Shown in pieces: positions 8,171-16,956 of a DNA stretch of 53,660 nucleotides; the stretch's first letter is position 1, and the number at the start of each line of letters is the position of its first letter. This DNA is from Mycobacterium ostraviense (lineage in GTDB: Bacteria; Actinomycetota; Actinomycetes; Mycobacteriales; Mycobacteriaceae). Under the pieces are notes generated by a model. It did no database searches, was not told where the DNA came from, and was given only the letters and a program-made list of their open reading frames with translations. The translations under genes were made by a program, and so were the position numbers. The stretch lies in the NCBI RefSeq assembly GCF_002705925.1, contig NZ_NKRE01000001.1, positions 3,505,946 to 3,559,605 on the forward strand. The letters are read 5' to 3'.

Positions 8171-9337
8171 TCAGCTCCCTGGTAGCCAGGACTTCATTCG
8201 GCGCAGGGCTTCTTCGATATCGCTGGTTGGCCCGGCGAACGACATCCGGACAAACGAGCTGCCCCGCGAAGTGTCGAAGTCGACCCCTGGCGCGATAGCA
8301 ACCCCGGTGTCGGCCAACAACTTTGAGCAGAATGCCAACGAGTCGGTGGTGAAGTCCGAAACATCGGCGTAGACATAGAACGCCCCGTCGGTGGGAGCCA
8401 GCCGGTCAATCCCGATGCGGCGCAGGCCATCGAGCAGCATGGAGCGGTTGAGCGCATAGTGCCGCAGATTGCCGTCGGCTTCCGCGGTCGCCTCGGGGGT
8501 GAACGCCGATACCGCGGCAATCTGCGACAGCACCGGCGGGCAGATGGTGAAGTTGCCGGTGAGGCAGTCGACCGCCCGGCGCAGCTCCGTCGGCACCAGC
8601 AACCAACCGAGTCGCCAGCCCGTCATGGCATAGTACTTGGAAAAGCTGTTGACCACCACGGCGTTTCGTGAGGTCTGCCAAGCGCAGCTGGTCTGCGGGG
8701 CTCCCTCGTACACCAGGCCGTGATAGACCTCATCGCTGACTAGCCGAACCCCAGATTCGTCGCACCATGACGCGATCGCCGACAACTCGGCGGGCGGGAT
8801 GACCGTGCCGGTGGGATTGGCCGGGCTGGCCACAACCAGCCCCTGCACCGGCGGGTCGAGTTCGGCGAGCATCTGCACGGTGGGCTGAAACCGGGTCGCC
8901 GGCCCGCATGGTATCTCCACCACCTCACATCCCAAGGCGGACAGGATGTTTCGATAACACGGATAGCCGGGGCTGGCCATCGCCACCCGGTCACCGACGT
9001 CAAAGCAGGCCAGGAAGGTGAGCAGGAAGCCGCCCGATGAACCGGTGGTGACCACCACCGCGTCGACGTCGACGTCGATGCCGTGCTTGCGTTCGTAGTT
9101 CGCCGCGATGGCCGACCGCAACTCTGGAATGCCAAGTGCCACCGTATAACCCAGCTGATTGAGATGCAGCGCGGCGGCCGCTGCGGCACGTACCGGTTCG
9201 GGGGCCCCTGCACTGGGCTGGCCCGCCGAAAGGTTGACCAGATCGCCGTGGGTGCGCTGGCGCTCGGCGGCCGCCAGCCAGACATCCATCACGTGGAAGG
9301 GCGGGATGCCGGCACGCAGCGCAACACGGTTGGTCAT
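8171..9337 (-). CDS. aspB: PLP-dependent aminotransferase, AspB/Rv3565-like
   Basis: This fold-type I aminotransferase (388 aa, same as Rv3565) has the class I/II signs: LVNLSAGQPSAG near the N-terminus, TTGSSGGFLL for phosphate binding, SPANPTGTV, SDEVYHGLVYEG with the Asp that contacts the PLP ring, and NSFSKYYAMTGWRLGW with the Schiff-base Lys. It is the last gene of the leftward fadD3-fadE31-fadE32-fadE33-aspB operon and its ATG overlaps the fadE33 stop (ATGA). The product is annotated as an aspartate aminotransferase in M. tuberculosis, but its true substrate and its role in steroid breakdown are not established. Confidence 0.88.
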   Translation of the reverse strand: MTNRVALRAGIPPFHVMDVWLAAAERQRTHGDLVNLSAGQPSAGAPEPVRAAAAAALHLNQLGYTVALGIPELRSAIAANYERKHGIDVDVDAVVVTTGSSGGFLLTFLACFDVGDRVAMASPGYPCYRNILSALGCEVVEIPCGPATRFQPTVQMLAELDPPVQGLVVASPANPTGTVIPPAELSAIASWCDESGVRLVSDEVYHGLVYEGAPQTSCAWQTSRNAVVVNSFSKYYAMTGWRLGWLLVPTELRRAVDCLTGNFTICPPVLSQIAAVSAFTPEATAEADGNLRHYALNRSMLLDGLRRIGIDRLAPTDGAFYVYADVSDFTTDSLAFCSKLLADTGVAIAPGVDFDTSRGSSFVRMSFAGPTSDIEEALRRMKSWLPGS

Positions 9338-10284
9338 GGTGTGGGAAGCACCTCGGACTCCAAGCGCCGCAACAACTCCCGTGGCGGGTCCAGCAGGTGC
9401 GTGCTGCCATGTGCCCGTTTGAAATACAGGTGCATGTCATGTTCCCAGGTGATCGCGATGCCACCATGCAACTGGATGCCTTCGGCGGCCACGGCGCTGA
9501 ACGCTTCGCAGGCAGCCAGTCGCGTGGTGGCGGCGTTGGTGGGTGTGGGCTCGGTGCAGGCGTCGGCGACGACGGCGCGTGCCGCGGCGACCGTTACGTA
9601 CAGGTCGGCCATCCGATGCTTGAGTGCCTGAAAGCTGCCGATGGGACGACCGAATTGCACTCGGTTCTTGGTGTATTCGACGGTCAGCTGCAGGCACCGT
9701 TCGGCGGCGCCGATCTGCTCGGCGGCCAGCAGGATTGCCGCGATGTCGGCCAGGCCCGGGTCGGCGCCGATGGTCTGGGCTTCCTGCGGCCGTACGCGGG
9801 CCAGCCGGCGGGTGGGATCCATGGTGGCGACGGGCTGTGCTGTGAAGCTCGTCCACCTGCTCAATTGAGCGTCTTTGGCGGCGACGACGACGTCGGCGAC
9901 GTCGCCGTTGACCACGTAGTCGGGGTCGAGGACCAGCGCGCCGATCGAGACGCCCTCGGCGAGCCGGGTGAGCGTCTCGGCGTCCGGCTCGGGCGCGGCC
10001 AGCAGGGCCAGTTCCGCCAGCGTGGTGCCCAGCAGCGGGGAGGGCACCAGCGCCCGGCCCAGCTCCTGTAAAACTATTGCCGTGTCGGCTAATTCGCCGC
10101 CAGCTCCACCCAGCTCCTCCGGGATGACCAGCGCGGCCGCGCCCACCTGCTGACACAACAGCCGCCATAGGGACTCGTCGTAGCCGCGGTCGGACTCCAT
10201 CGCCACTCGCACCGCGGCTGGACTTGCGTGCTTGACCACCAGCGCGGCGACGGTCTCGCGCAGCATCTCCCGCTCGTCAGTCAT
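9334..10284 (-). CDS. fadE33: Acyl-CoA dehydrogenase FadE33
   Basis: FadE33 (316 aa) is an alpha-type subunit of the actinobacterial heteromeric acyl-CoA dehydrogenases of steroid catabolism. Blocks VIPEELGGAGGELADTAIVLQ, GAAERCLQLTVEYTKNR and QLHGGIAITWEHD are typical. The ATG at 10284 overlaps the fadE32 stop (ATGA) and gives the M. tuberculosis-like N-terminus MTDEREMLRETVAALV; the longer open frame to 10362 is rejected. It lies in the KstR2-controlled operon. The exact partner is inferred from gene order: FadE31-33 are thought to act on late ring C/D intermediates. Confidence 0.9.
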   Translation of the reverse strand: MTDEREMLRETVAALVVKHASPAAVRVAMESDRGYDESLWRLLCQQVGAAALVIPEELGGAGGELADTAIVLQELGRALVPSPLLGTTLAELALLAAPEPDAETLTRLAEGVSIGALVLDPDYVVNGDVADVVVAAKDAQLSRWTSFTAQPVATMDPTRRLARVRPQEAQTIGADPGLADIAAILLAAEQIGAAERCLQLTVEYTKNRVQFGRPIGSFQALKHRMADLYVTVAAARAVVADACTEPTPTNAATTRLAACEAFSAVAAEGIQLHGGIAITWEHDMHLYFKRAHGSTHLLDPPRELLRRLESEVLPTP

Positions 10285-11231
10285 AGCGCCTCCAGCACCA
10301 TGCGTCGGTGTTCCTCCGGCGTACCCCAGGCCGAGCGCAAGGCCTGCACCCGTAGCAGCCATAGTGACAGGTCGTGTTCCTGGGTGAATCCGATAGCGCC
10401 GTGAGTCTGTAACGCCGAGCGGGCCGCCAGTAGACCCGCTTCGGATGCCGCTGCTTTCGCCGCACTGACGTCGCGCGGCTCCAATGACAGCGCCGCGCCG
10501 TATACCAGCGGACGGGCCAGCTCGACCGCGATGTGGACGTCGGCAAGTTTGTGCTTGACCGCCTGATACGAGCCGATGACCCGGCCGAACTGCGTCCGCT
10601 GCTTGGCATAGTCGACGGCCGCGCTCAGCAGTGCTTCGGCGGCACCCACCAGTTGCGCCGCCGTGGCCAATACGCCGAACTCGTAGGCGCGCTCGATGTC
10701 TGCCTGCCAGTGTTTGCCGGTCGGCGTTACGTCGTAGAGGCGACGGCTGGGGTCGACGGACGCATGGCGCCGGCCCGGCGTGCCTTCGGCGACACCGGCC
10801 TCACCGGCCAGTAACACCAGCCCGGCGGTGTCGGCGTCGACCGCGCGCGGCACCCGCGGCGGTAGTGCGACGGTGGCGATCAGCTCACCGGAGGCCAGAC
10901 CGGCACAGCGCTCGGCCTGGTCGTCGCTGGCGAGCAAAACCGGTGCCACGGCGATGGATTCGGTGACCGGGCCGGGCACACACCAACGGCCAAGCCGTTC
11001 CAGCGCAACCACCAGGTCCACCGGATCGGCTCCCAGACCGTCGAACTTCTCCGGCACGTTGAGTGCGGTGACGCCAAGGTTGGCCAATTGCTGCCACACC
11101 TTACGGCCGGGCGCGGCATCGCCGGCCGACCAGGCGCGAACCGCGCCGGGCAGATCGGCAGCGCCCAGCGCCGCGTCGATGCTGGCGGCGAAATCACGTT
11201 GTTGTTGATCAAGCGCAAAGTCCACGGTCAT
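10281..11231 (-). CDS. fadE32: Acyl-CoA dehydrogenase FadE32
   Basis: FadE32 (316 aa) is a second short acyl-CoA dehydrogenase-type subunit. It begins MTVDFALDQQQRDFAASIDA and contains LGVTALNVPEKFDGLGADPVDLV, YAKQRTQFGRVIGSYQAVKH and the C-terminal LQTHGAIGFTQEHDLSLWL. The ATG at 11231 overlaps the fadE31 stop (ATGA); the open frame continues far upstream inside fadE31 and is rejected there. Published work on M. tuberculosis places FadE31/FadE32 in the degradation of the last HIP-derived fragments (after ring C opening). Translational coupling through the operon suggests a fixed subunit ratio. Confidence 0.9.
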   Translation of the reverse strand: MTVDFALDQQQRDFAASIDAALGAADLPGAVRAWSAGDAAPGRKVWQQLANLGVTALNVPEKFDGLGADPVDLVVALERLGRWCVPGPVTESIAVAPVLLASDDQAERCAGLASGELIATVALPPRVPRAVDADTAGLVLLAGEAGVAEGTPGRRHASVDPSRRLYDVTPTGKHWQADIERAYEFGVLATAAQLVGAAEALLSAAVDYAKQRTQFGRVIGSYQAVKHKLADVHIAVELARPLVYGAALSLEPRDVSAAKAAASEAGLLAARSALQTHGAIGFTQEHDLSLWLLRVQALRSAWGTPEEHRRMVLEAL

Positions 11232-12361
11232 TTCTTCTCTCGCGGCAGGCCCAGCAGCCGTTCCGAAATGATGTTGCGCTGGATTTCGTTGGTGCCCGCA
11301 TAGATTGGCCCGCCCAGGGCGAACAGCAGGCCATCGGTCCACGGGCCGGTCAATTCTGCGTCGGCGGCCAGGATGTCCAGCGCGGTCTGATGCAATGCCA
11401 CGTCGAGCTCGGACCAGAAGACCTTGGTCACCGACGATTCGGCGCCCAGCTCGCCGCCGCCGGCGAGCCGGGTGACGGTGCCGAAGGTCTGCAGCCGGTA
11501 GGCCTGGGCCTTGATCCAGCCGTCGGCGACGCGGTCGGCGAATTCCGGCGGTGAGCCGGTGGCTTTCCACAGTTGCACCAGCCGCTCCGCCACCGCCAGG
11601 AAGCGGGCCGGGCTGCGCAGCGACATGCCGCGCTCGTTGCTCGACGTGCTCATGGCCGCGCGCCAGCCGTCGTTCGGGGTGCCGATGACGTCCTCGTCGG
11701 GCACGAAGACGTCATCGAGGAAGATCTCACCGAAGCCGGTGTCGCCGCCCAATTGCACGATCGGCCGCACCGTGACGCCCGGTGCCTTCAAATCGAACAT
11801 GAAGTAGGTCAGGCCGCGGTGCCGCTCGGCCGACGGATCGGAGCGAAACAGCCCAAATCCCATGTCGGCGAACGGCGCCCGTGAGCTCCAGATCTTCTGA
11901 CCGTTGAGCAGCCAGCCGCGGTCGGTCTTGGTGGCGGTGGACCGCAGCGAAGCCAGGTCGCTGCCCGACTCGGACTCCGACCAGGCCTGGGCCCAGATCT
12001 GCTCGCCGCTGGCCATTTTCGGCAGTATCCGGTCCAGCTGCTGCTGAGTGCCGTGGGCGAACAGGGTCGGCGCCAGCATCGAGGTGCCGTTGGCGCTGGC
12101 CCGGCCCGGCGCTCCGGCGCGGAAGTATTCTTCCTCGAACACGACCCAGTGCAGCAGCGGCGCGTCGCGGCCGCCGTACTTCTTCGGCCAGGTGATCACC
12201 GACAGGCCGGCGTCGAACAGCACCCGGTCCCAATGCCGGTGCTGGGCAAAGCCTTCCGCATTGTCGTAAGACTTCGTCGGGATCGCGTCGGCGTGGGTCG
12301 AAAGGAACTCGCGCACCTCAGCCTGAAAGGCCAGGGTTTGCTCATCGAATACCAGGTCCAT
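11228..12361 (-). CDS. fadE31: Acyl-CoA dehydrogenase FadE31
   Basis: FadE31 (377 aa, same as in M. tuberculosis) has the full-length acyl-CoA dehydrogenase layout: N-terminal helices, QAWSESESGSDLASLRSTATK in the middle where FAD and substrate bind, WLLNGQKIWSS, and the C-terminal GGPIYAGTNEIQRNIISERLLGLP that contacts FAD. It starts directly at the fadD3 stop, with no gap. It likely forms a heterotetramer with FadE32 and/or FadE33 and dehydrogenates a late HIP-CoA-derived thioester; the assignment of substrate rests on knowledge from M. tuberculosis, not on this sequence. Confidence 0.92.
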   Translation of the reverse strand: MDLVFDEQTLAFQAEVREFLSTHADAIPTKSYDNAEGFAQHRHWDRVLFDAGLSVITWPKKYGGRDAPLLHWVVFEEEYFRAGAPGRASANGTSMLAPTLFAHGTQQQLDRILPKMASGEQIWAQAWSESESGSDLASLRSTATKTDRGWLLNGQKIWSSRAPFADMGFGLFRSDPSAERHRGLTYFMFDLKAPGVTVRPIVQLGGDTGFGEIFLDDVFVPDEDVIGTPNDGWRAAMSTSSNERGMSLRSPARFLAVAERLVQLWKATGSPPEFADRVADGWIKAQAYRLQTFGTVTRLAGGGELGAESSVTKVFWSELDVALHQTALDILAADAELTGPWTDGLLFALGGPIYAGTNEIQRNIISERLLGLPREKK

Positions 12362-13891
12362 TCAGGCCAACCCCCGCAGTTGTGATTTGACCACCTTACC
12401 GCCGGCGTTGCGGGGCAAGGCGTCGAAGAACCGCACCGACCGCGGCGCCTTGAAGTTCGCCAAATGCTCACGGGTGTAAGCGATCACCGTCGCTTCGTCG
12501 AGCGTCGCGCCAGGCCGGGGCACCACGAAGGCCCGGCCGACCTCGCCGAGGCGCTGGTCGGGAACACCGATCACCGCGACATCGGCCACCCCGGCCAGCC
12601 GGGCCAGCACCTGCTCCACCTCGGCGGGGTAGACGTTGAACCCGCCGCAGATGTACATGTCCTTGAGCCGGTCGGTGATGCGCAGGTTGCCGGCCTGGTC
12701 GAGGGCGCCGATGTCGCCGGTGTGCAGCCAGCCGTCGGTGTCGATGGCGGCAGCCGTCGCCTCCGGGTCATCGAGATAACCCAGCATGACGTTGGGGCCG
12801 CGTAAGAGGACTTCTCCGGTGTCTGCGATACGCAATTCGAAGTCGGCAAATGGCCGCCCGCAAGTGGTGGCGACGGTCACCGCGTCGTCGTCGGGGCGGC
12901 ACATCGTTCCCATGCCGTTGGCCTCGGTCAGGCCGTAGGCGGTCAGCACAATGTCGATGTCGAGTTCAGATTGCATGCGTTCCACCAGCACCACCGGCAC
13001 GGTGGCCGCCCCGGTCACCGCGAACCGCAGCGAGCTCAGGTCGTAGTCGCGGCGCGCCGGATGGTCCAGCAGGGTCTGGTAGATGGTCGGCGGCCCGGGC
13101 AACACCGTGATGCGGTGCTCCTCGATCGCCTGCAGGGTGCGCAGCGGATCGAACGTCAAGTGCGGGATCAACGTCGCCCCGGTCTGCAGGCACGCCAGGA
13201 TGCCGGCCTTGTAGCCGAAGTTGTGGAAAAACGGGTTGATGCACAGATAGCGGTCGTCGCCGGTGATCTTGCCGTTGGCGGCCCACGACGCCGAGGCCGC
13301 CAACGACTGCCGGTGCGCGCACAGCACGCCTTTGCTGCGGCCGGTGGTGCCGGAGGTGAACAGGATGTCGCTGACGTCGTCGGGCGCGACCGCGGCCGCG
13401 CGGGCGGCGACGGCATCGGTGCCGGTGCCTTGAGCGATGAACTCGTCCCAGGTGCCCTGGACAGGATCGTCGGCCTCGATCGGAATCCGCACGATGTGCC
13501 GAAGCGCGGGCAGGGCTTGCGAGTTCAGGCCGGCGACCCGGTCGGCGCCGAGAAACCGGCCCATCGCGAACAGCACCGGCGCACGCGTGCGGACCAGGAT
13601 GTCGGCGGCCTCTTCGGCGGTGTAGCGGGTGTTCAGCGGCACCATGGCCGCCCCGGCGTGCTGGATCGCCAGGCAGGCCACCACCCAATGCCAGGTGTTC
13701 GGCGACCAGATGGCCACCCGATCGCCGGGCTCGACGCCCAATGCGATCAGCGCCGCCGCGGCCCGGTGCACCTCAGCACGCAGAGCGGTGGCCGTGAAAC
13801 TGCGGTCGTCGGTGATCAACACGTCGTGGTCGGGGAACATGCCCGCAAGACGATCCAGCGCCGCGGGCACGGTACGCGGATCGTCGGTCAT
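12362..13891 (-). CDS. fadD3: HIP-CoA ligase FadD3
   Basis: FadD3 (509 aa) is the acyl-CoA synthetase that activates HIP, the indanedione propionate left after ring A/B removal, to HIP-CoA. HIP-CoA is itself the ligand that releases KstR2. ANL-superfamily motifs are present: ILFTSGTTGRSKGV (P-loop), YGLTEANGMG, GDIGALDQAGNLRITDRLKDMYICGGFNVYPAEVE and the C-terminal NAGGKVVKSQL with the catalytic Lys. It is the first gene of the leftward operon. Its start faces fadE30 across 82 bp with a KstR2 box in the middle. Confidence 0.95.
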   Translation of the reverse strand: MTDDPRTVPAALDRLAGMFPDHDVLITDDRSFTATALRAEVHRAAAALIALGVEPGDRVAIWSPNTWHWVVACLAIQHAGAAMVPLNTRYTAEEAADILVRTRAPVLFAMGRFLGADRVAGLNSQALPALRHIVRIPIEADDPVQGTWDEFIAQGTGTDAVAARAAAVAPDDVSDILFTSGTTGRSKGVLCAHRQSLAASASWAANGKITGDDRYLCINPFFHNFGYKAGILACLQTGATLIPHLTFDPLRTLQAIEEHRITVLPGPPTIYQTLLDHPARRDYDLSSLRFAVTGAATVPVVLVERMQSELDIDIVLTAYGLTEANGMGTMCRPDDDAVTVATTCGRPFADFELRIADTGEVLLRGPNVMLGYLDDPEATAAAIDTDGWLHTGDIGALDQAGNLRITDRLKDMYICGGFNVYPAEVEQVLARLAGVADVAVIGVPDQRLGEVGRAFVVPRPGATLDEATVIAYTREHLANFKAPRSVRFFDALPRNAGGKVVKSQLRGLA

Positions 13892-13942
13892 CGAATGCTC
13901 CTCTAAAGCGGCACGCGGCGCCCTTCACCGGCGGCCTAACAA

Positions 13943-13956
13943 AGCAAGTGCTTGGT
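13943..13956. promoter_or_regulatory. KstR2 operator between fadD3 and fadE30
   Basis: AGCAAGTGCTTGGT matches the KstR2 consensus ANCAAGNNCTTGNT exactly. It sits 17 bases upstream of the fadE30 start and 51 bases upstream of fadD3, so one site probably controls both divergent operons. Confidence 0.9.
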
Positions 13957-13973
13957 AGGTTAGCCTACAGGTC

Positions 13974-15122
13974 ATGCAGGACGTCGAAGAGTTCCGGGCC
14001 GAGGTCCGCCAGTGGCTCGCGGACAATCTGGTCGGCGAATTCGCAGCTCTCCAGGGGCTCGGCGGGCCGGGACGCGAGCACGAGGCGTTCGAAGAACGCC
14101 GGGCATGGAATCAGCATCTCGCCGCTGCCGGGCTGGCCTGCTTGGGCTGGCCGGTGCAACACGGCGGCCGTGGACTGCCGACCGCGCACCGGGTGGCGTT
14201 CTACGAGGAGTACGCCCGCGCCGACGCTCCGGTGAAGGTCAACCACTTCGGCGAAGAGCTGCTGGGGCCGACCCTGATCGCGTTCGGAACGCCCGAGCAG
14301 CAGCAGCGCTTCCTGCCGCGCATCCGCGACGTCACCGAGCTGTGGTGCCAAGGCTATTCGGAGCCGGGCGCAGGCAGTGACCTGGCCAACGTGTCGACCA
14401 CCGCGGAACTCGACGGCGACCAATGGGTGATCAACGGCCAGAAGGTGTGGACGTCACTGGCGCACCTGTCGCAGTGGTGCTTCGTGGTGGCGCGCACCGA
14501 GAAGGGCTCCAAACGACATGCCGGGCTGTCGTATCTGCTGGTGCCGCTGGATCAGCCCGGGGTGCAGATCCGGCCGATCGTCCAGATCACCGGCACGTCG
14601 GAGTTCAACGAGGTGTTCTTCGACGACGCCCGCACCGACGCCGGCATGGTGGTGGGCCAGCCGGGCGACGGGTGGCGGGTCGCGATGGCGACGCTGACCT
14701 TTGAGCGCGGCGTGTCCACGCTGGGCCAGCAAATCGTCTACGCCCGTGAGCTTTCCAACCTGGTCGAGCTCGCCCGTCGCACCGGCGCCGCCGACGACCC
14801 GGTCATCCGGGAGCGGCTGACCCGGGCGTGGACCGGGCTGCGGGCCATGCGCAGCTATGCGCTGGCCACCATGGATTCCGAGCAACCCGGTCAGGACAAC
14901 GTGTCGAAGTTGTTGTGGGCCAACTGGCATCGTTCTCTCGGGGAGCTGGCGATGGACGTGATCGGCAAGCCGGGCCTCGCGTTGACCGACGGCGAGTTCG
15001 ACGAATGGCAGCGGCTGTATCTGTTCACCCGGGCCGACACCATCTACGGCGGTTCCAACGAGATTCAGCGCAACATCATTGCCGAGCGGGTGCTCGGCTT
15101 GCCGCGGGAGGTCAAGGGATGA
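13974..15122 (+). CDS. fadE30: Acyl-CoA dehydrogenase FadE30
   Basis: FadE30 (382 aa; about 385 in M. tuberculosis) dehydrogenates the propionyl side chain of (5-hydroxy-)HIP-CoA, the first beta-oxidation step on the C/D-ring fragment. Family blocks are CQGYSEPGAGSDLANVSTTAELDG, WVINGQKVWTS, TFERGVSTLG and the C-terminal TIYGGSNEIQRNIIAERVLGLP. The short distance from the KstR2 box to the ATG at 13974 leaves little or no leader. Its stop overlaps the ipdF start (ATGA). Confidence 0.94.
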   Translation: MQDVEEFRAEVRQWLADNLVGEFAALQGLGGPGREHEAFEERRAWNQHLAAAGLACLGWPVQHGGRGLPTAHRVAFYEEYARADAPVKVNHFGEELLGPTLIAFGTPEQQQRFLPRIRDVTELWCQGYSEPGAGSDLANVSTTAELDGDQWVINGQKVWTSLAHLSQWCFVVARTEKGSKRHAGLSYLLVPLDQPGVQIRPIVQITGTSEFNEVFFDDARTDAGMVVGQPGDGWRVAMATLTFERGVSTLGQQIVYARELSNLVELARRTGAADDPVIRERLTRAWTGLRAMRSYALATMDSEQPGQDNVSKLLWANWHRSLGELAMDVIGKPGLALTDGEFDEWQRLYLFTRADTIYGGSNEIQRNIIAERVLGLPREVKG

Positions 15123-15907
15123 ATTTGTCCGTCGCGCCGAAAGAGATTGCCGGGCACGGGCTTTTGGTTGGCAAGGTGGTGGTGGTGACCGCGGCCGCGG
15201 GTACCGGCATCGGCTCGGCCACCGCGCGCCGCGCCCTTGTCGAGGGCGCCGACGTGGTGATCTCCGACCACCATGAGCGACGGCTGGGGGAGACCGCCGC
15301 CGAACTGGCAGCGCTGGGGCTCGGCCGGGTCGAAAGTGTGCTGTGCGACGTGACGTCCAGTGTGCAGGTGGACGCCCTGATCGACTCGACCACCGCACGC
15401 ATGGGCCGGTTGGACGTGCTGGTCAACAACGCCGGCCTGGGTGGCCAGACGCCGGTGGCGGACATGACCGACGACGAGTGGGACCGCGTCCTGGACGTCT
15501 CCCTGACGTCGGTGTTCCGGGCCACCCGGGCCGCGTTGCGGTACTTCCGCGACGCGCCGCACGGCGGAGTGATCGTCAACAACGCCAGTGTGCTGGGCTG
15601 GCGGGCCCAGCACTCGCAGGCACACTATGCCGCCGCCAAAGCGGGGGTGATGGCGTTAACCCGTTGCAGTGCAATAGAAGCCGCCGAGTACGGGGTGCGG
15701 ATCAACGCCGTCTCGCCCAGCATCGCCCGGCATAAGTTCCTGGACAAGACCACCTCGGCCGAGCTGCTGGACCGGCTGTCCGCCCGAGAGGCGTTCGGCC
15801 GTGCCGCCGAACCCTGGGAGGTCGCGGCCACCATCGCGTTTCTGGCCAGTGATTACTCGAGTTACCTTACGGGCGAGGTCATTTCGGTATCGAACCAGCA
15901 TCCGTAG
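15119..15907 (+). CDS. ipdF: 5-OH-HIP-CoA dehydrogenase IpdF (SDR)
   Basis: This 262-residue short-chain dehydrogenase has the same length as Rv3559c (IpdF), which interconverts 5-oxo and 5-hydroxy HIP-CoA. The cofactor-binding segment is VVVVTAAAGTGIGSATARR, a variant of TGxxxGIG; NNAG follows, and the catalytic Tyr/Lys are in YAAAKAGV. The ATG at 15119 overlaps the fadE30 stop; longer upstream frames lie within fadE30. In M. tuberculosis PPE64 and kstR2 come next; here PPE64 is absent and an accessory island takes its place. Confidence 0.9.
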   Translation: MNLSVAPKEIAGHGLLVGKVVVVTAAAGTGIGSATARRALVEGADVVISDHHERRLGETAAELAALGLGRVESVLCDVTSSVQVDALIDSTTARMGRLDVLVNNAGLGGQTPVADMTDDEWDRVLDVSLTSVFRATRAALRYFRDAPHGGVIVNNASVLGWRAQHSQAHYAAAKAGVMALTRCSAIEAAEYGVRINAVSPSIARHKFLDKTTSAELLDRLSAREAFGRAAEPWEVAATIAFLASDYSSYLTGEVISVSNQHP

Positions 15908-15972
15908 GCGGTTGGTGAGTCCATTGGCAATCGGAGTTGCCGGCCGGGAGAGGTGTGGTTTCGGTCCACCGC

Positions 15973-16230
15973 CTAGCGCGTAGCGCCTAGCGAAGCAAGC
16001 GACGACGTCGGTATGTGCTGCCGGCGAGGCCGTTTGGCCACCTGCCGACCCGCTCCCGGCGGCCGCGCCGCCGACCTCAACCGCCGCCGGGCATTATCAC
16101 GCGACCAGCCGGTGATCCCCAACACCTGATCCAGGATTTTCCCCTTGTCCGCCTTCGACGCCTTCACATACGCCCTGGCGAACTTCGCGGCGATCTCGGC
16201 ACGAGATGCCATCGACAGCCCACTTCCCAT
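15973..16230 (-). mobile_element. Transposase N-terminal remnant
   Basis: The 85-codon leftward frame begins MGSGLSMASRAEIAAKFARA and continues KADKGKILDQVLGITGWSRDNARRRL. This is the helix-turn-helix N-terminus of an integrase/transposase family common in mycobacteria (pattern KGxxLDxxxxxTGWSRxNARR). The frame ends abruptly after about 60 family-like residues and the catalytic DDE part is missing, so it is a dead fragment. It marks an old insertion or rearrangement at the point where the locus departs from the M. tuberculosis gene order. Confidence 0.75.
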
Positions 16231-16316
16231 GGCCTCACAACGCTCACCATTTCGCGGGCATCCTTACGTGATGCATCGAAGCATGCCGCTCAGTTGCCGG
16301 CCCAACACCCACGGCG

Positions 16317-16331
16317 TACCCTATAGGGGTA
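16317..16331. promoter_or_regulatory. RicR/CsoR-type operator overlapping the LpqS-like start
   Basis: TACCC-TATAG-GGGTA is a 5-5-5 inverted repeat of the RicR/CsoR copper-repressor type. Its last base is the A of the ATG of the LpqS-like gene. TACCCT also fits the mycobacterial -10 pattern TANNNT, and eight bases separate it from the ATG, so the message is probably leaderless and repressor binding would block the promoter. The same layout recurs at 48774-48788. Confidence 0.75.
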
Positions 16332-16786
16332 TGAGGTCCGTGGGGGAACCAATCACTCGGTCTCTAGGCGTTGTGTGGCTGAGCAACGGTTTCAGGCTGC
16401 CGCGGTGGCGATCGCTGATCGCCGTGGCGACAGCAGCCTTCCTGGCTGCCCTCGTCGGCCACTCCTCGCTGCTGGATTCGGAGACTTACCCGTCCCACCA
16501 GCCGCATCCGTTGGTCGCCACGCTGGGCGGTGAATTCGCTGTCAACGTCGATCACGCCCATTCTTTTGCCGGCTCGTTGACGCAATGTCACGACGTGTTC
16601 GCAACCGCGGTGTTGCCGCGCTCGGCTACCACGTTGGTAGCACTTGGTGCCGTGGCGGCCGGCATCGCTGTCACGGCTGTGCTGGCCAATCTTGTGGTGG
16701 CAGCCGGGCGGGGCCCGCCCACAGTGCTGCCCATTGCCCGCACCGGTCAAGACCTTTTGACGCAGTTCTGCGTGGCTCGTCGCTGA
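16331..16786 (+). CDS. LpqS-like membrane protein, copy 1
   Basis: This 151-residue protein resembles LpqS, a RicR-regulated copper-response protein of M. tuberculosis. Shared features are a hydrophobic N-terminal segment (about residues 28-46), HPLVATLGGEFAVNVDHAHSF with potential metal-binding His residues, TAVLPRSATT, a second hydrophobic segment (about 102-125), and the C-terminal signature RTGQDLLTQFCVARR. No clear lipobox is seen, so it is likely membrane-anchored. The start at 16331 is chosen because it abuts the operator; a longer frame from 16145 runs through the operator and the transposase stub. A paralogue lies at 48788-49237. Confidence 0.75.
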   Translation: MRSVGEPITRSLGVVWLSNGFRLPRWRSLIAVATAAFLAALVGHSSLLDSETYPSHQPHPLVATLGGEFAVNVDHAHSFAGSLTQCHDVFATAVLPRSATTLVALGAVAAGIAVTAVLANLVVAAGRGPPTVLPIARTGQDLLTQFCVARR

Positions 16787-16799
16787 TCGATCAGCGTCA

Positions 16800-16825
16800 G
16801 GTCGTTGTGCCATGCCACGACGGCC
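16800..16825 (+). terminator. Stem-loop after LpqS-like copy 1
   Basis: A 10-bp stem (two G-U pairs) with a six-base loop lies 14 bases after the stop: arms GGTCGTTGTG and CACGACGGCC around CCATGC. A hairpin with the same stem length and loop follows the second LpqS-like gene, with paired changes that keep the stem. There is no U tract; it may be a terminator, a stability element or a regulatory RNA structure. Confidence 0.5.
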
Positions 16826-16956
16826 GGTGATCGCTGACCGACGTTCAACGCTCCATTTGGGGCACATATACGAAAGCGACAGATCAAATGAACAACAACC
16901 TTTTGCCCGGTAGCAACCCGCGAGCGCTTCGAGTTCCCGGGGGTTCCGCCCGCACC

